In this document: positions 45,875-56,097 of the stretch, one piece after another
Numbering within the stretch: position 1 is the stretch's first letter
Layout of the letters: every line of letters begins with the position of its first letter
DNA from: Lewinellaceae bacterium
Lineage (GTDB): Bacteria; Bacteroidota; Bacteroidia; Chitinophagales; Saprospiraceae
NCBI GenBank assembly: GCA_016719605.1
Contig: JADJYW010000002.1
Coordinates: forward strand, 186,001 to 250,000
Reading direction: 5' to 3'
DNA: 64,000 nucleotides
Position numbers and translations under genes: made by a program
The notes under the pieces: model-generated
What the model was told of the DNA's origin: nothing
The model's input: only the letters and a program-made list of their open reading frames with translations
Database searches by the model: none

Positions 45875-47272
45875 CTACAGTTGGTCCAGCAGCCATTCTT
45901 TTTCGGTAAGCACGGGTTCCTGTTCGATTTCGATGCGCAGGGTTTCCCGCTGCTTGCGGTCGTGGCTGTGCTGGAGCATACGTTCGGTGAACCGGATGAT
46001 GTTCAGGTAGTTTTTCCGGTGGTACCCCAGCACTTTTTTGCGGTGGATGTAATTGCGCATAGCATCGAGGTGGGATTGGAGCAGGTCGTGCTCGTCAAGC
46101 ATGAAGTATGTTTTCAGCAGCAGGGTTTTGGCGGCTAAATGGAGCAGCGGGTCGCTGTAGTTGGCTTTTTGCAGGAGCGCGAGTACGGAGTCGAAGCGGT
46201 TGCGTGCGTACTCCAGCCGGGCGCGGTTGAAACTCAGCGAACTTTCCCGGTACTGGCGCTCCAGCAGGTTGTTGTAGCGGCTGATGAAATCCTCTACCCA
46301 GTCCAGTTCGCGGCAGCGTAGGCCGGCGGCCACAATGTTGTGGTAGGTAAATCGCGACAGCACACCGTTTTCAAACAGGCTTCCCGACTCCAGGGCGCGG
46401 CGGTACAGACTCAGCAGTTCGCGCTCCATTTCCCGGGCGCCGCTGTTGGCCCGGCGGATGCAGTGGTTGATGGCAAACATGAAAAACTCGCGCCGTTCGT
46501 CTTCGGAAAACTGTGTTGCCGTGGCCTCCATTTTTTGCAAAAAAGCATGGTAGTGGGCGCTGTCGCCCGAATGCCGGAGCATCCGAATCGCCGACAGGTA
46601 GGTCGAAATGCCTGGAAAATCGGTCCATTCCGGCCCTTCCGCCAAAGCGATAACACGGCGGTGCAGGGCCTCCTCCGAATCGGATCGGTACACGTTTTTC
46701 TGCGCCAGTTCCAGACAGATCAGCCGCAGCCGGGCAGTCAGGTAGTGGACATCGGTGCTCTGGGCGAGGTCGCGGAGCGGGGCGGTTTCGGTCGGGTTTT
46801 TGCGTACGGCGGTTTCGTGTAGCTCCAGATAGTACAGGCGCTGCAGCGCGTAGTAGTGTTCATTTCGGTAAGGCTGCGCCCGCAAATCCCGGTCAAATGC
46901 CCGCATCGTGCGCTCGTATTGCTCCGTCAGCCCCCGGGTTTGGTACGCTTCGGCCAGTCGGAGGCGGTTTTCCGGGGCTTTCTCTTGCATATCCTGTACC
47001 AGCAGGAAGGTTTCCAGCAGCCGGTTCAGGTAGCTCATCAGCAGCCGCATCCGGGTGTCGTCGTAGGGTTCGGCTGGATGCAGTTCGATCCATGCGGCGG
47101 TTTTGTCTGCTTGCTTGTCCGCACAAAAAAAATCGAATAACCGGATCAGGTCGGTCCGGAGGTTGAAATAAGGGGATTCGAGGAAGCGCCGGGCGTCCCG
47201 GCGCTCCACGGCGCTCAGGGATTGAACCAGGCGGTACACGTTGTTTCGATCCACGTTTTTTTCTTTTAGCAA
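45875..47272 (-). CDS. Conserved helical hypothetical protein (465 aa)
   Basis: Starts MLKEKNVDRNNVYRLVQSLS and is almost entirely alpha-helical, with regularly spaced aromatic and Leu residues reminiscent of TPR/HEAT-type solenoids (YHAFLQKMEATATQFSEDER, LSFNRARLEYARNRFDSVLA). No signal peptide, membrane helix or catalytic motif. I do not recognise a named family. It is divergent from the T9SS adhesin at 47511, with about 240 bp between them. Confidence 0.75.
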   Translation of the reverse strand: MLKEKNVDRNNVYRLVQSLSAVERRDARRFLESPYFNLRTDLIRLFDFFCADKQADKTAAWIELHPAEPYDDTRMRLLMSYLNRLLETFLLVQDMQEKAPENRLRLAEAYQTRGLTEQYERTMRAFDRDLRAQPYRNEHYYALQRLYYLELHETAVRKNPTETAPLRDLAQSTDVHYLTARLRLICLELAQKNVYRSDSEEALHRRVIALAEGPEWTDFPGISTYLSAIRMLRHSGDSAHYHAFLQKMEATATQFSEDERREFFMFAINHCIRRANSGAREMERELLSLYRRALESGSLFENGVLSRFTYHNIVAAGLRCRELDWVEDFISRYNNLLERQYRESSLSFNRARLEYARNRFDSVLALLQKANYSDPLLHLAAKTLLLKTYFMLDEHDLLQSHLDAMRNYIHRKKVLGYHRKNYLNIIRFTERMLQHSHDRKQRETLRIEIEQEPVLTEKEWLLDQL

Positions 47273-47510
47273 AAAATAAATTTTGGTCTACAAAACCAAT
47301 CATGAATATCCTCAAAAACTGTGCTCTGTTCGGTTTTGAAGACAAGTATTTGGTTTTATCTTAAAAAAACTACTCTACAAAACCCGAAATTTGATTTTCG
47401 CAGGATCGGGGCCGTGCCGCACTATTGTATCGTCGCAAAATTAAAACGCGTACGACACGCCTCCCCGGGGGGGCTTCATCTTTCTGCTCACAACATTTTC
47501 AATCCGCATC

Positions 47511-50210
47511 ATGAAAAATTTGATACCTGTGCTTGCCCAAAGCCGAACGATTTTCCTGACGTTATTTTTTGCACTGCTTTGCTCCGGGATAACCCGTCTG
47601 GCCGCGCAGTGCAACAACGATGTCACGCCGCCCACTCCGGTGTGCGTCGGTACACTCCAAAAAGATGTACAACTTTTCAAGCCGACGGTCGTGCAGGCCA
47701 CCGAGTTCAACGGCGGCAGTACCGACAACTGCACCGCGCCCGCAGCGTTGCAGTTTTTTATTGAGGTCGGCCCGCCGTCGCCGGCGCCGCCTTCCTCCAC
47801 GGCACTTTCCTTTCCTGCCAACCAGACGGGCCAGCAAGCGATTGTGTTGTGGGTGGTGGATACAGCAGGCAACGCCGACTACTGTACCAGCGTGCTCAAT
47901 CTGACCGCGTGCACCGTTTCCGCGCCGGCCATAGTTTGCAACGACCAGATCACCGTGGCGCTTGATCAGTTTGGCGCTGCCACGATCACCCCCGGCATGA
48001 TGCTCGAAGGCGGGCCGTATTGTTCGGATTATGAGTACCGGGTGCGCCTCCTGCCCAACGGCGCGTATGCGCCGAGCCTCACGGTTGGGCCGGCAGATAT
48101 CGGCACACATATCCTGCAAGTCAGCAGTTTCCTGAATGGCAACCCGTTCAATTCCTGCTGGGGAAACGTGACGATCACAGGCGATTGTAACAACGATGTC
48201 ACGCCTCCGATAACCGTTTGCGAGGAGTCTCTCAGCCTCGCGCTGGATACGGCGCTGTTCGATTTTGTGCTGCTGACTGCTGAAATGTTGGATGATGGCA
48301 GTTATGATCATTGCTCGGCTGTCGAAAATCTGGTGTTCGACCTGGGGCTGAACTTTCCCGCCGGGCCATTTTCCCAAACACTCGAACTCGATGCCCTCGG
48401 TACCCACAATGTTTACCTGCGGGTGACCGACGAAGCCGGCAATCAAAATTTCTGCTTAACCGAAGTAGAGGTATTTTATAAAGCCGCACACGTGATTCGG
48501 GGAACGGTTTTTCACGACGATAATTCGGATTGCAACCAGCAGGCCGGCTCGGAGTCCGGAATGCCCGGGTGGCAGGTCCGGGCGGTAGCACAAAACAACG
48601 GACAGGTATATGTTGCCAATACCGACTCTTTGGGCCACTACGCCATTAAAGTGCCCACCGGTGTAGTCAATTTTGATGTTATGCTGGATGCGCCGTTCAA
48701 CTATGGCGGTGACTCCTGCTCCACCACCTTTGTTGCCACGTTTAGCCAGCCCTCCCAAAGTGAAGCCGTGACGATTGACATAGCCGTACAATTGGATGCC
48801 GAATGTCCGCTGCTGTATGTGGACCTGGCTACGCCAAGAATCCGGCCTTGTTTTCCCGGTACATACTATGTGAACTATACCAACCTCAGCGCGCAAACCG
48901 TTGCGGGTACGTATGTGGATGTGATGCTGGATCTTGCGCTGCAATTTCAAAACAGTTCCCTGCCCGAAACCGATCTCGGCAACCAAACCTACCGGTTCCA
49001 AACCGGCGATCTGGAGCCTGGCGAAAGCGGTACGTTTACTATTTCGTTTTTTACCAGCTGCGAAACCATCCCCGGCGTCACGCACTGCACGGAGGCGCAT
49101 ATTTTTCCCGACACAATTTGTCCGGCGAATCAGCAGTGGTCGGGCGCCGATGTGGCGGTGCAGGCCGAATGCGCCGGCGACAGCATCTATTTTTCCATCC
49201 AAAACACCGGTGTCGGCCCCAATGCCGGCCTGCTGGAGTATGTAGTGGTGGAAGATGTGTTGATGCGCACGGGCAGCACGTTCCAGCTGAACCCGGGCGA
49301 GACGATGCACCTTGATCCCATCCCGGCCACAGGCGCTACATTCCGCCTGCAAGCCGAGCAGGAGCCGGGGCATCCGTACGGCGGTTTCCCTGCCGTGGCG
49401 GTGGAAGGTTGCGGCGGGTTTACGCCCGGCATGGTCACGCTGTTTCCGCTGAATCCGTCGAACCCGTTTGTGGCTATTGACTGCCGGGAAAACATTGGTT
49501 CCTTCGACCCGAACGACAAACAGGCACTGCCGCGTGGTTACGGCGCCGACCATTTTGTGGAAAAAAACACCGATTTAGACTACACCATCCGCTTTCAAAA
49601 CACGGGCACAGACACGGCTTTTCTGGTTGTCCTGCTCGACACGCTCTCCGATTTCCTGGCGTCAAGAAAACAATTCCGCCCGGGTGTTTCCAGTCACCCT
49701 TATCGGTTTGAAATGCTCGACGGCAACATCGCCAGGTTTGTATTTGAAAATATCGCGCTGCCCGACAGCAATTCGAATGTGGAGGCCTCGCAGGGTTTTG
49801 TCCAGTTCCGCGTCCCGCAAATACCCGACAACCCCGATGGTACGGTGATCGAAAATACAGCGGCGATTTACTTCGATTTTAATGCGCCGGTGATTACCAA
49901 CACCACCTGGCATACCGTGGGCACTAATTTTATCACAACGTCCACGACCTACACCGACTCGAATCGCAGTCCGCTGCGGGTGTACCCCAACCCGGCTCGG
50001 GCGGTGGTGTATTTTGCCGCCGATGCCATGGCCGGCGAGGTCGTCAACATATCGGTTACGGATGCACAGGGTCGGGAACTCCGAAAAATTGCGGCCGCGC
50101 AGATGCCAGTTTCGCTCGATTGCAGCGGATTGCCGGCAGCCACATACTTTTTCCACATCGCCGGAGTCGGTGCACAGCTGCTGTGGTCGGGTGTGTTGAT
50201 GGTGAAATAA
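47511..50210 (+). CDS. Large T9SS type A adhesin-like protein (899 aa)
   Basis: Signal sequence about residues 1-33 (TIFLTLFFALLCSGITRLAA). Repeated CNNDVTPPTPVC and CNNDVTPPITVC segments start HYR-like Cys-bearing domains. In the middle, IRGTVFHDDNSDCNQQAGSE resembles SdrD-B-like Ca-binding modules, then DUF11-like and DUF7619-like beta domains (FVEKNTDLDYTIRFQNTGTD). The end PLRVYPNPARAVVYFAADAM .. LLWSGVLMVK is a type A sorting domain. Likely displayed on or released from the cell surface. Confidence 0.87.
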   Translation: MKNLIPVLAQSRTIFLTLFFALLCSGITRLAAQCNNDVTPPTPVCVGTLQKDVQLFKPTVVQATEFNGGSTDNCTAPAALQFFIEVGPPSPAPPSSTALSFPANQTGQQAIVLWVVDTAGNADYCTSVLNLTACTVSAPAIVCNDQITVALDQFGAATITPGMMLEGGPYCSDYEYRVRLLPNGAYAPSLTVGPADIGTHILQVSSFLNGNPFNSCWGNVTITGDCNNDVTPPITVCEESLSLALDTALFDFVLLTAEMLDDGSYDHCSAVENLVFDLGLNFPAGPFSQTLELDALGTHNVYLRVTDEAGNQNFCLTEVEVFYKAAHVIRGTVFHDDNSDCNQQAGSESGMPGWQVRAVAQNNGQVYVANTDSLGHYAIKVPTGVVNFDVMLDAPFNYGGDSCSTTFVATFSQPSQSEAVTIDIAVQLDAECPLLYVDLATPRIRPCFPGTYYVNYTNLSAQTVAGTYVDVMLDLALQFQNSSLPETDLGNQTYRFQTGDLEPGESGTFTISFFTSCETIPGVTHCTEAHIFPDTICPANQQWSGADVAVQAECAGDSIYFSIQNTGVGPNAGLLEYVVVEDVLMRTGSTFQLNPGETMHLDPIPATGATFRLQAEQEPGHPYGGFPAVAVEGCGGFTPGMVTLFPLNPSNPFVAIDCRENIGSFDPNDKQALPRGYGADHFVEKNTDLDYTIRFQNTGTDTAFLVVLLDTLSDFLASRKQFRPGVSSHPYRFEMLDGNIARFVFENIALPDSNSNVEASQGFVQFRVPQIPDNPDGTVIENTAAIYFDFNAPVITNTTWHTVGTNFITTSTTYTDSNRSPLRVYPNPARAVVYFAADAMAGEVVNISVTDAQGRELRKIAAAQMPVSLDCSGLPAATYFFHIAGVGAQLLWSGVLMVK

Positions 50211-50214
50211 TAGA

Positions 50215-50260
50215 CTTGTTGCGGTGGGGGTATCATTTCAAAAACCTCCACCGCAACAAG
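50215..50260. terminator. Hairpin between convergent genes
   Basis: CTTGTTGCGGTGGGGG pairs with CCTCCACCGCAACAAG (one wobble). No long T-run follows on either strand, so it may act as a two-way terminator or only protect the mRNA end. Confidence 0.5.
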
Positions 50261-50271
50261 CCTGATGCAGG

Positions 50272-50784
50272 TCAGACAGCCTCTGTTACAAGCTCGAAAT
50301 TGTCGGAGGCGTAAATGAACCGACGCCCCGCCAACCGGAAGCCGAATTTTTCCAGAACACGCTGCGAGGCGCGGTGCTCCAGGTCCACAAATGCGGTCAC
50401 GCGCGGCGCGTTGAGCTGCGCGAAGGCATAGTCGCTCAGCCCCGTGGCAATTTCGGTGGCCAGCCCTTGCCCCCAGAAATCGCGCAGTACCATGTAGCCG
50501 ATTTCGAGGTCTTTGTCGGGCTGGTACTCGGTGTGGCGGATGACGCAGGAGGCCGCCGGTTGGCCGGTCGTTTTCCAAAGCGCAACCATGGAGCCGAGAC
50601 CGGGATAGTCCTGTGCGTATTGTTCGAGGAAAGCAACGCGTGTGCGGACCGCCTCCCGGTCTTGTTCCGGCGGCCGGATGAAGTGCATGAGTTCCGGGTT
50701 GCTTTGCATCGCAAAAAACAAATCGAGATCGGCCATCGTCAGCAGGCGTATGCTGAGCCGGTTAGTGTGGAAAAGTATAGGCAT
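50272..50784 (-). CDS. GNAT-family N-acetyltransferase (RimJ-like)
   Basis: 170 aa. TNRLSIRLLTMADLDLFFAM, IRPPEQDREAV, then DLEIGYMVLRDFWGQGLATE, the acetyl-CoA-binding QxxGxG/A region, and NAPRVTAFVDLEHRASQRVL followed by EKFGF. This is the Acetyltransf_3 subgroup that includes ribosomal-protein and antibiotic acetyltransferases. The acceptor is unknown. The gene is monocistronic, with a large palindrome upstream. Confidence 0.9.
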   Translation of the reverse strand: MPILFHTNRLSIRLLTMADLDLFFAMQSNPELMHFIRPPEQDREAVRTRVAFLEQYAQDYPGLGSMVALWKTTGQPAASCVIRHTEYQPDKDLEIGYMVLRDFWGQGLATEIATGLSDYAFAQLNAPRVTAFVDLEHRASQRVLEKFGFRLAGRRFIYASDNFELVTEAV

Positions 50785-50834
50785 AGTGCTGCGATTTTAA
50801 GAATTTGATCCCGCTCGTGCGGTAGCGCTTTTTA

Positions 50835-50981
50835 GGTGGTGGCAAATTTCGAGTGATGGAACGCGGATTAAACGGATGCAAGCAATACGGATTTTCACGG
50901 ATTTATTTAAGGAATCTGTGAAAATCCGTATTGCTTGCATCCGTTTAATCCGCGTTCCATCACTCGAAATTTGCCACCACC
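50835..50981. repeat. 147-bp near-perfect palindrome with 69-bp arms
   Basis: Arms 50835-50903 and 50913-50981 match at 68 of 69 positions around a 9-base loop. Core contains ACGGATTTTCACGG. It fills most of the spacer between GNAT and pcm; no coding potential. A half copy of the AAACCTGG-type palindrome follows at about 50988-51002. Confidence 0.95.
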
Positions 50982-51028
50982 GTTTTTTAAACCTGAAAGG
51001 TTTTAATCGAATCAATCAATCAATCGAA

Positions 51029-51679
51029 TCAAATTTTTCTATTCACCCCTTCCAAAAACGGTACGAATCGAAACGCATCGAGGATTTCCTCCTGATATTC
51101 TGTTTGGGAAATGCGCTGGATGCGATACATGTACTGCACGTCTTCGCCTACGGGGATGATGAGCAGGCCACCCACGGCCAATTGCTCGCGCAGGGGTTCG
51201 GGTACGACGGGGGCGCCGGCGGTAACGATGATGCCGGTGTATGGCGCGTACTCCGCCAAGCCCTTGCTCCCGTCCCGGAAAAAGCAGCGTACGCCGGCAA
51301 AACCCAATTGCGCCAGCAGTGCTTTGGCGTGCAGGTGTAGCGCCTCTTGCCGTTCCACCGTGAATACCCGCGCGCCCATGGACGCCAAAATGGCTGCCTG
51401 GTAGCCCGACCCGGTACCGATTTCCAAAATACGATCCCCGCGTTTGACCTGTAGCAGGGCGCTCATGTACGCCACGGTGTAGGGCTGGGAAATCGTTTGC
51501 TCGTTTCCGATAGGGAAGGGTTTGTCCTCGTAGGCGTGCTCCTCGAAGGCTTTATCCAAAAAAAAGTGGCGTGGCACGGCGTTGATTGCGGTGAGCACAG
51601 CCTCGTCGGCAATGCCCTTTTGGCGCAGCGCATCCACCAGTCGTTTACGCAAACCTTTGTGGCGGTAGGTGTCGGTCAT
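51029..51679 (-). CDS. pcm: Protein-L-isoaspartate O-methyltransferase
   Basis: 216 aa from ATG 51679. LRKRLVDALRQKGIADEAVL, VPRHFF, YEDKPFPIGNEQTISQPYTV and ILEIGTGSGYQAAILASMGA (SAM-binding motif I) define PCMT, which repairs isoaspartyl residues in aged proteins. The C-terminal part GGLLIIPVGEDVQYMYRI is also typical. The frame is open upstream through the 15-bp repeat, but that part (LQPETFQPET..) is not considered coding. Confidence 0.94.
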   Translation of the reverse strand: MTDTYRHKGLRKRLVDALRQKGIADEAVLTAINAVPRHFFLDKAFEEHAYEDKPFPIGNEQTISQPYTVAYMSALLQVKRGDRILEIGTGSGYQAAILASMGARVFTVERQEALHLHAKALLAQLGFAGVRCFFRDGSKGLAEYAPYTGIIVTAGAPVVPEPLREQLAVGGLLIIPVGEDVQYMYRIQRISQTEYQEEILDAFRFVPFLEGVNRKI

Positions 51680-51684
51680 GTATG

Positions 51685-51767
51685 CTGGTTGGAAGGTTTC
51701 TGGTTGGAAGGTTTCTGGTTGGAAGGTTTCTGGTTGGAGGGTTTCTGGTTGGAGGGTTGCTGGTTGG
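51685..51767. repeat. 15-bp tandem repeat (GGTTGGAAGGTTTCT family), copy 3
   Basis: About five units, starting six bases upstream of the pcm start codon. Confidence 0.93.
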
Positions 51768-51852
51768 CATAGAACGGAAATAATCAGAAAAATGCCCGAC
51801 TTGCGCAAAAGTACGCCGCACTCCGATATTTTTGCCGCTGCCCTGCGCAACC

Positions 51853-51883
51853 ACTCAAAACTCAAAACGCAACACTCAAAACT
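51853..51883. repeat. TTTTGAG-family minisatellite upstream of the phosphohexomutase
   Basis: Three ACTCAAAA units; ends seven bases before ATG 51890. Confidence 0.75.
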
Positions 51884-51889
51884 GTAAAA

Positions 51890-53289
51890 ATGGCTGCAAC
51901 AATCAAATTCGGCACCGACGGCTGGCGTGCCATCATCGCCGACGATTACACCGTAGAAAATGTCATGCGCGTGGCCGAGGCCACCGCTCGTTACATGAAA
52001 AAACACGGCATGAAACGCGCCGTCATCGGGTACGACTGCCGGTTTGGCGGCCTGCTCTTCACCGAAACCACCGCCCGCGTGCTCGGTGCTTTCGGCATCA
52101 AATGCCATGTCGGCGTGGGGTTTGTGTCCACGCCCATGGTATCGCTGGGGGTAGTGAAAACCAAAAGCCAGATCGGGGTGGTCATCACGGCCAGCCACAA
52201 CCCGCCTTCGTACAACGGCTACAAACTGAAAGCCGGGTACGGCGGCCGATGGTACCCGCCGGTATCGCCGAGGTGGAAGCACTCATCCCCGAGGCTTGCA
52301 CGCTCATCAAACTACCCACGGTGCAGGAGCTGCGTGACAAAAATCTGTTCGTGGACACCGACCTGGAAACCATGTACTTGCGCCACGTCCGCAAAAACTT
52401 CGACCTGAAGGCGATCAAACAAAATGCCGGTCGACTGGCCTACGACGCCATGTACGGCGCCGGACAAAATGCCGTGCGCAAACTCTTGCCCCGATCCCTG
52501 TTCCTGCACTGCGACTGGAATCCCGGCATGCACGGCCAGGCGCCCGAACCGATCCACCGCAACCTGCTCCTGCTGAGCGAAACTGTGCGCAAAAACCCGA
52601 AGATCGTTGCCGGCCTCGCCAACGACGGCGACGCCGACCGCATTGGGATGTACGACGAGGACGGCAACTTTGTGGACAGCCACCACCTCTTGCTCATCCT
52701 GCTGCTGTACCTGTACAAATACAAGGAAATGCGCGGCAAAGTGGTCTTCACGTTCTCGGTGACCGACAAGATGAAAAAAATGGCTGAAATGTTCGGCCTG
52801 CCCTACGAAATCACCGCTGTCGGGTTCAAGTACATTGCTGAAATTATGACCAAAGAGGATGTCCTCGTGGGTGGCGAAGAATCGGGCGGCCTCGCCGTGA
52901 AAGGGCATATCCCCGAGCGTGACGGCATCTGGATGGGCCTGCTGGTACTCGAATTCATGGCCAAAACCGGCAAAACGGTCAAGGGTCTCGTGCAGGAAGT
53001 GTACGACACGGTAGGCGCATTCGCCTTCGAGCGCGACGACCTGCATATCCGCGAAGAACAAAAACAGGCGGTGATTGCAGCCTGCAAAGCCCGCCAGTAC
53101 AAGTCGTTCGGCAACTACGCCATAAAAGGCATGGAGGATCAGGACGGCTGGAAATTCCTGCTTGGCGACGAAAAGTGGGTGATGATCCGCGCTTCAGGTA
53201 CCGAGCCGGTGCTGCGCGTGTACGCCCAGGGGCCGGATTTGGCGGAGTGCCGGCGTATGCTGGACGCGACGCGGGCGGCTATTTTGTAG
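51890..53289 (+). CDS. Phosphoglucomutase/phosphomannomutase, one frameshift
   Basis: Begins MAATIKFGTDGWRAIIADDY. Catalytic serine loop GVVITASHNPPSYNGY, metal loop NDGDADRIG, sugar loop GGEESGG and phosphate loop RASGTEPVLRVY are all present, so all four active-site elements of the alpha-D-phosphohexomutase family are there. At 52246-52247 one C is missing (expected GGC GGC CCG ATG); restoring it joins the two frames into about 467 aa. The enzyme interconverts hexose 1- and 6-phosphates and would feed nucleotide-sugar synthesis. A break in such a central gene argues for sequence error. Confidence 0.9.
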
Positions 53290-53307
53290 GCGGGGAGTGC
53301 TTTTTTC

Positions 53308-53385
53308 ACCGCAGAGACGCGGAGTTGTTTTTTTACTGCGGAGACGCGTCTCTGCGGTGAAAAAACAACTCCGCGTCTCTGCGGT
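53308..53385. repeat. GCAGAGACGC-family inverted repeat
   Basis: Perfect 26-bp arms (53308-53333, 53360-53385) with a further palindromic centre, between convergent genes. Same family as the array at 58413-58812. Confidence 0.9.
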
Positions 53386-53394
53386 AAAAAACCG

Positions 53395-54430
53395 CTACGC
53401 CGCCAGCCCTGCAAACAATCTGAATTGATTCGTCGCCCGAGCCAGGTTTTTGCTCTGGAAAGGTGACCCGGTAGTAGGTGTCGCCGGTCAGGTAGTCGGT
53501 CAAAAAGCGCAAGCACTGGATAAACACGACCACCTGTGCGCTGTAATCCAGGTTTTCCAGTTCGACCGGCTCCAGAAAGTCTGCCAGATGGCTCAGGAAT
53601 CCGGCTTTGGTCGCCTGGTACAAATCTGCATCGAACGGCGAAGCCACGGCGGCGTCATCTTCGGCGGCGGTATTGCAATAGGACCGGGCCATATCGCCGA
53701 AATCGTACAGCAGCGTACCGTGCATGACCGTGTCGAGGTCAATGATGGCCAGACCCGTGTGGTGCGTGGCGTGAAACAGCACGTTACTGATTTTGGGGTC
53801 GGCATGAATAATGCGTTGGGGCAGTTTGCCGGCATCCAACAGGTCTGTCCATTTTTTGGGAAGGCCGATATTCAGTTGTACTGCGGCAACAAGCGGCCCG
53901 GCTTTTTCCAGTCGTTCGGGCAAGCCCCCGGCCAGCGCCGATTGGTAGTCGAGTACACGTTTTCGGAAGTTGATAAAATCCGGAATCGCCGGCGTCAGGC
54001 TGATGCTCTGGCCGTATTCATTCAGGTGCCGGTAAAACAAGCTGAACGCCGCTGCGCCCTGCCGGGCAATTTCCGGAGTAAGCGCCTGGTGTACCGTGAC
54101 GCTGTTTTCCATATATGCCAGCATCCGCCAGGGGTGTGCGGCGGCATCATACATCGTGTAGGCGCCGGCGTCGGTTTTTAGAAACCGGCACAACTCCAGC
54201 GGGTAGCCGGACGCCGCGAGCACGGCATTCACCTGCTCAACATTGCCGGCGATGGCATCCGGGTCGGGGAAAATGTGGTCGTTGACTTGCTGCAGCACAA
54301 ACCGGGCGGGCGAGCCGCCGGTAGTGATCAGAAACGTCCTGTTGATCAGCCCGCCTTCGATGGGTTGCACCGTTATCTCGTTTGGGTGGTAAGGCAAAAA
54401 CTGCGCGGCGATATACTGGATTTCCTCCAT
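53395..54430 (-). CDS. Aminoglycoside-phosphotransferase-fold sugar kinase (NahK-like), one frameshift
   Basis: From ATG 54430: MEEIQYIAAQFLPYHPNEIT, VQPIEGGLINRTFLI, a kinase-like fold with RIIHADPKISNVLF (catalytic HxDxxxxN) and AIIDLDTVMHGTLLYDFGD (metal Asp). After YYRVTFPEQ one A too many in 53447-53451 throws the frame off; corrected, it ends NLARATNQFRLFAGLAA at 53395, a normal family end. Without correction the tail would be translated repeat DNA. NahK-type members phosphorylate N-acetylhexosamines at C1. ATG 54457 is possible and would overlap the upstream gene. Confidence 0.8.
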
Positions 54431-54443
54431 CGGTTTGCCCGTT

Positions 54444-55834
54444 TTAAAATGCCCCATCGAACCCGAACACGGGTTTTCTGGTCTTCCAGGCGCCCTTGGT
54501 GAAATCCGGTATTTCCACCACAGCGCCGTTGTTTTTCACCGACTTTTCGCTCAATGGCGTGATGGCATACCAGGTAGCCAGATCGTACACATCCAGCGGG
54601 AACTCAATGTTGCGCTTGATGCACTCGATGAAGGAATTCATCACGAAGAAGTCCATGCCGCCGTGCCCGGAGTCTTTGGCGTCCTCGGCGTAGTTTTTCC
54701 AGAGCGGGTGGTCGTACTCGTCCAGCCACTTTTCGGTGTTGTCCCATCGGTGTGTGTGGTTCATCTGTTTTTCAAAATAGATGAATCCCTGGTTTTTTTC
54801 ACCCCAACCGAAGTCTTGCCACAGCCCTTCGGTGCCCTGCACCCGGAACCCCAGATTGTACGGACGCTGCAGGCTGGTGTCGTGGGTAAGCAGGATTGTT
54901 TCGCCGTTGGCGCACTGGATTTGGGTGGTCACCACATCGCCCTGTTTGAAGTGCACCCGGGCGTTGGGGTGCTCCTTCCCGCCTTTTGGATGCTCCACGA
55001 TGTACTTGTGCAGGCCTCTCGATTTGGAGGCAAAGGAGGACAGGCGCAGCAGGCGATTGCCCCGGTTGATATCCATGACGACGCTGATTGGCCCGAGGCC
55101 GTGCGTGGGGTACAGTTCGCCGTTCCGGTTTACATAGTGGTTGGTGCGCCATTTGGCTTCGCTGAAGCCTTTTCGCCAAACTCAACGCCGGAGTTGTACG
55201 GCGTGACGCCGTCGTTGAACAACACCCCGCGCAAGTCGTGCAGGTACCCGCCCTGACCGTGAATGACCTCGCCGAACATACCCTTGCGCACCATCTGAAG
55301 CACTGCCATGACATCGCGCCGGTAGCAGACATTTTCCAGCACCATAATCGGCACCCGGGTTTCCTCGTATGCTTTGACGTACTCCCAGCATTCCTTCAGG
55401 GTGATGGCGCCTGCTACTTCCAGCCCCACGATTTTCCGGGCATACATCGCCTCCACTGCCTGCGTCTTGTGCCACTCCCAGGGCGAGGCGATCAGCACGG
55501 CGTCAATATCTGCCTCCTTCAGCAAATTTTGGTAGTCGTAGTCCCCCTTGCCGAATTCCCTGGCGGGCGGGCGGTTGCCATTTTTCAACAATTGCTGTCC
55601 CCGCTGGAGCATGCCCGGGTCGGGATCGGCGATAGCCATGATGTCAACATCATCGCGACGGATCATTTCCTGCAACAAGACCTGCCCCCGCATGCCCATG
55701 GCAATGAATCCCAGGCGGACTTTTTTTGCGTTTTTTTTATGGTTGGGATAGGAAAAAAGCGAGTTCGGCAGGATCAGGGCGCCAAAGCCTGCCAGAGCCG
55801 ACGACTTGATAAAATCTCTTAGTGTGGTGCGCAT
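54444..55834 (-). CDS. Exported Gfo/Idh/MocA oxidoreductase, GH109-like, one frameshift
   Basis: Starts MRTTLRDFIKSSALAGFGAL, a signal anchor of the Tat-like kind common in this group. NAD-binding KKVRLGFIAMGMRGQVLLQE, then AVLIASPWEWHKTQAVEAM and GEVIHGQGGYLHDLR. After FGEK a base is missing at 55170-55173; the other frame continues GFSEAKWRTNHYVNRNGELY, PTHGLGPISVVMDINRGNR and ends KTRKPVFGFDGAF, about 463 aa. GH109 members use NAD to cleave N-acetylgalactosaminides. The adjacent NahK-like kinase and mutase suggest hexosamine use. Confidence 0.8.
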
Positions 55835-56097
55835 GCGTGTTGTCTGGTTTGAATTCGGACAAAAGTAGGGAATGGGTTCCGAACGGCGGTTGCCTGCGGG
55901 ACACCCGGTATGCAGGACATTTGGCAGCTGGTTTTCCTGTCTCTATGCAGTGCAATCTCCCGTGTGGGGTTAAACTTTCTTTAAAAAGCGTTTTGGGTTA
56001 AAATATTGATAATCATTTAGTTAAATGACTTTTTAGGACAATGAGTACAGAATTAGGTAAAGTGTTCCGATTAAAGTTAAGCATTTCCCAGTTCATT
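55835..56097. other. Non-coding spacer, partly AT-rich
   Basis: About 260 bp upstream of the oxidoreductase gene; AT-rich at 55970-56060. No gene, hairpin or clear promoter box was recognised. Confidence 0.5.
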
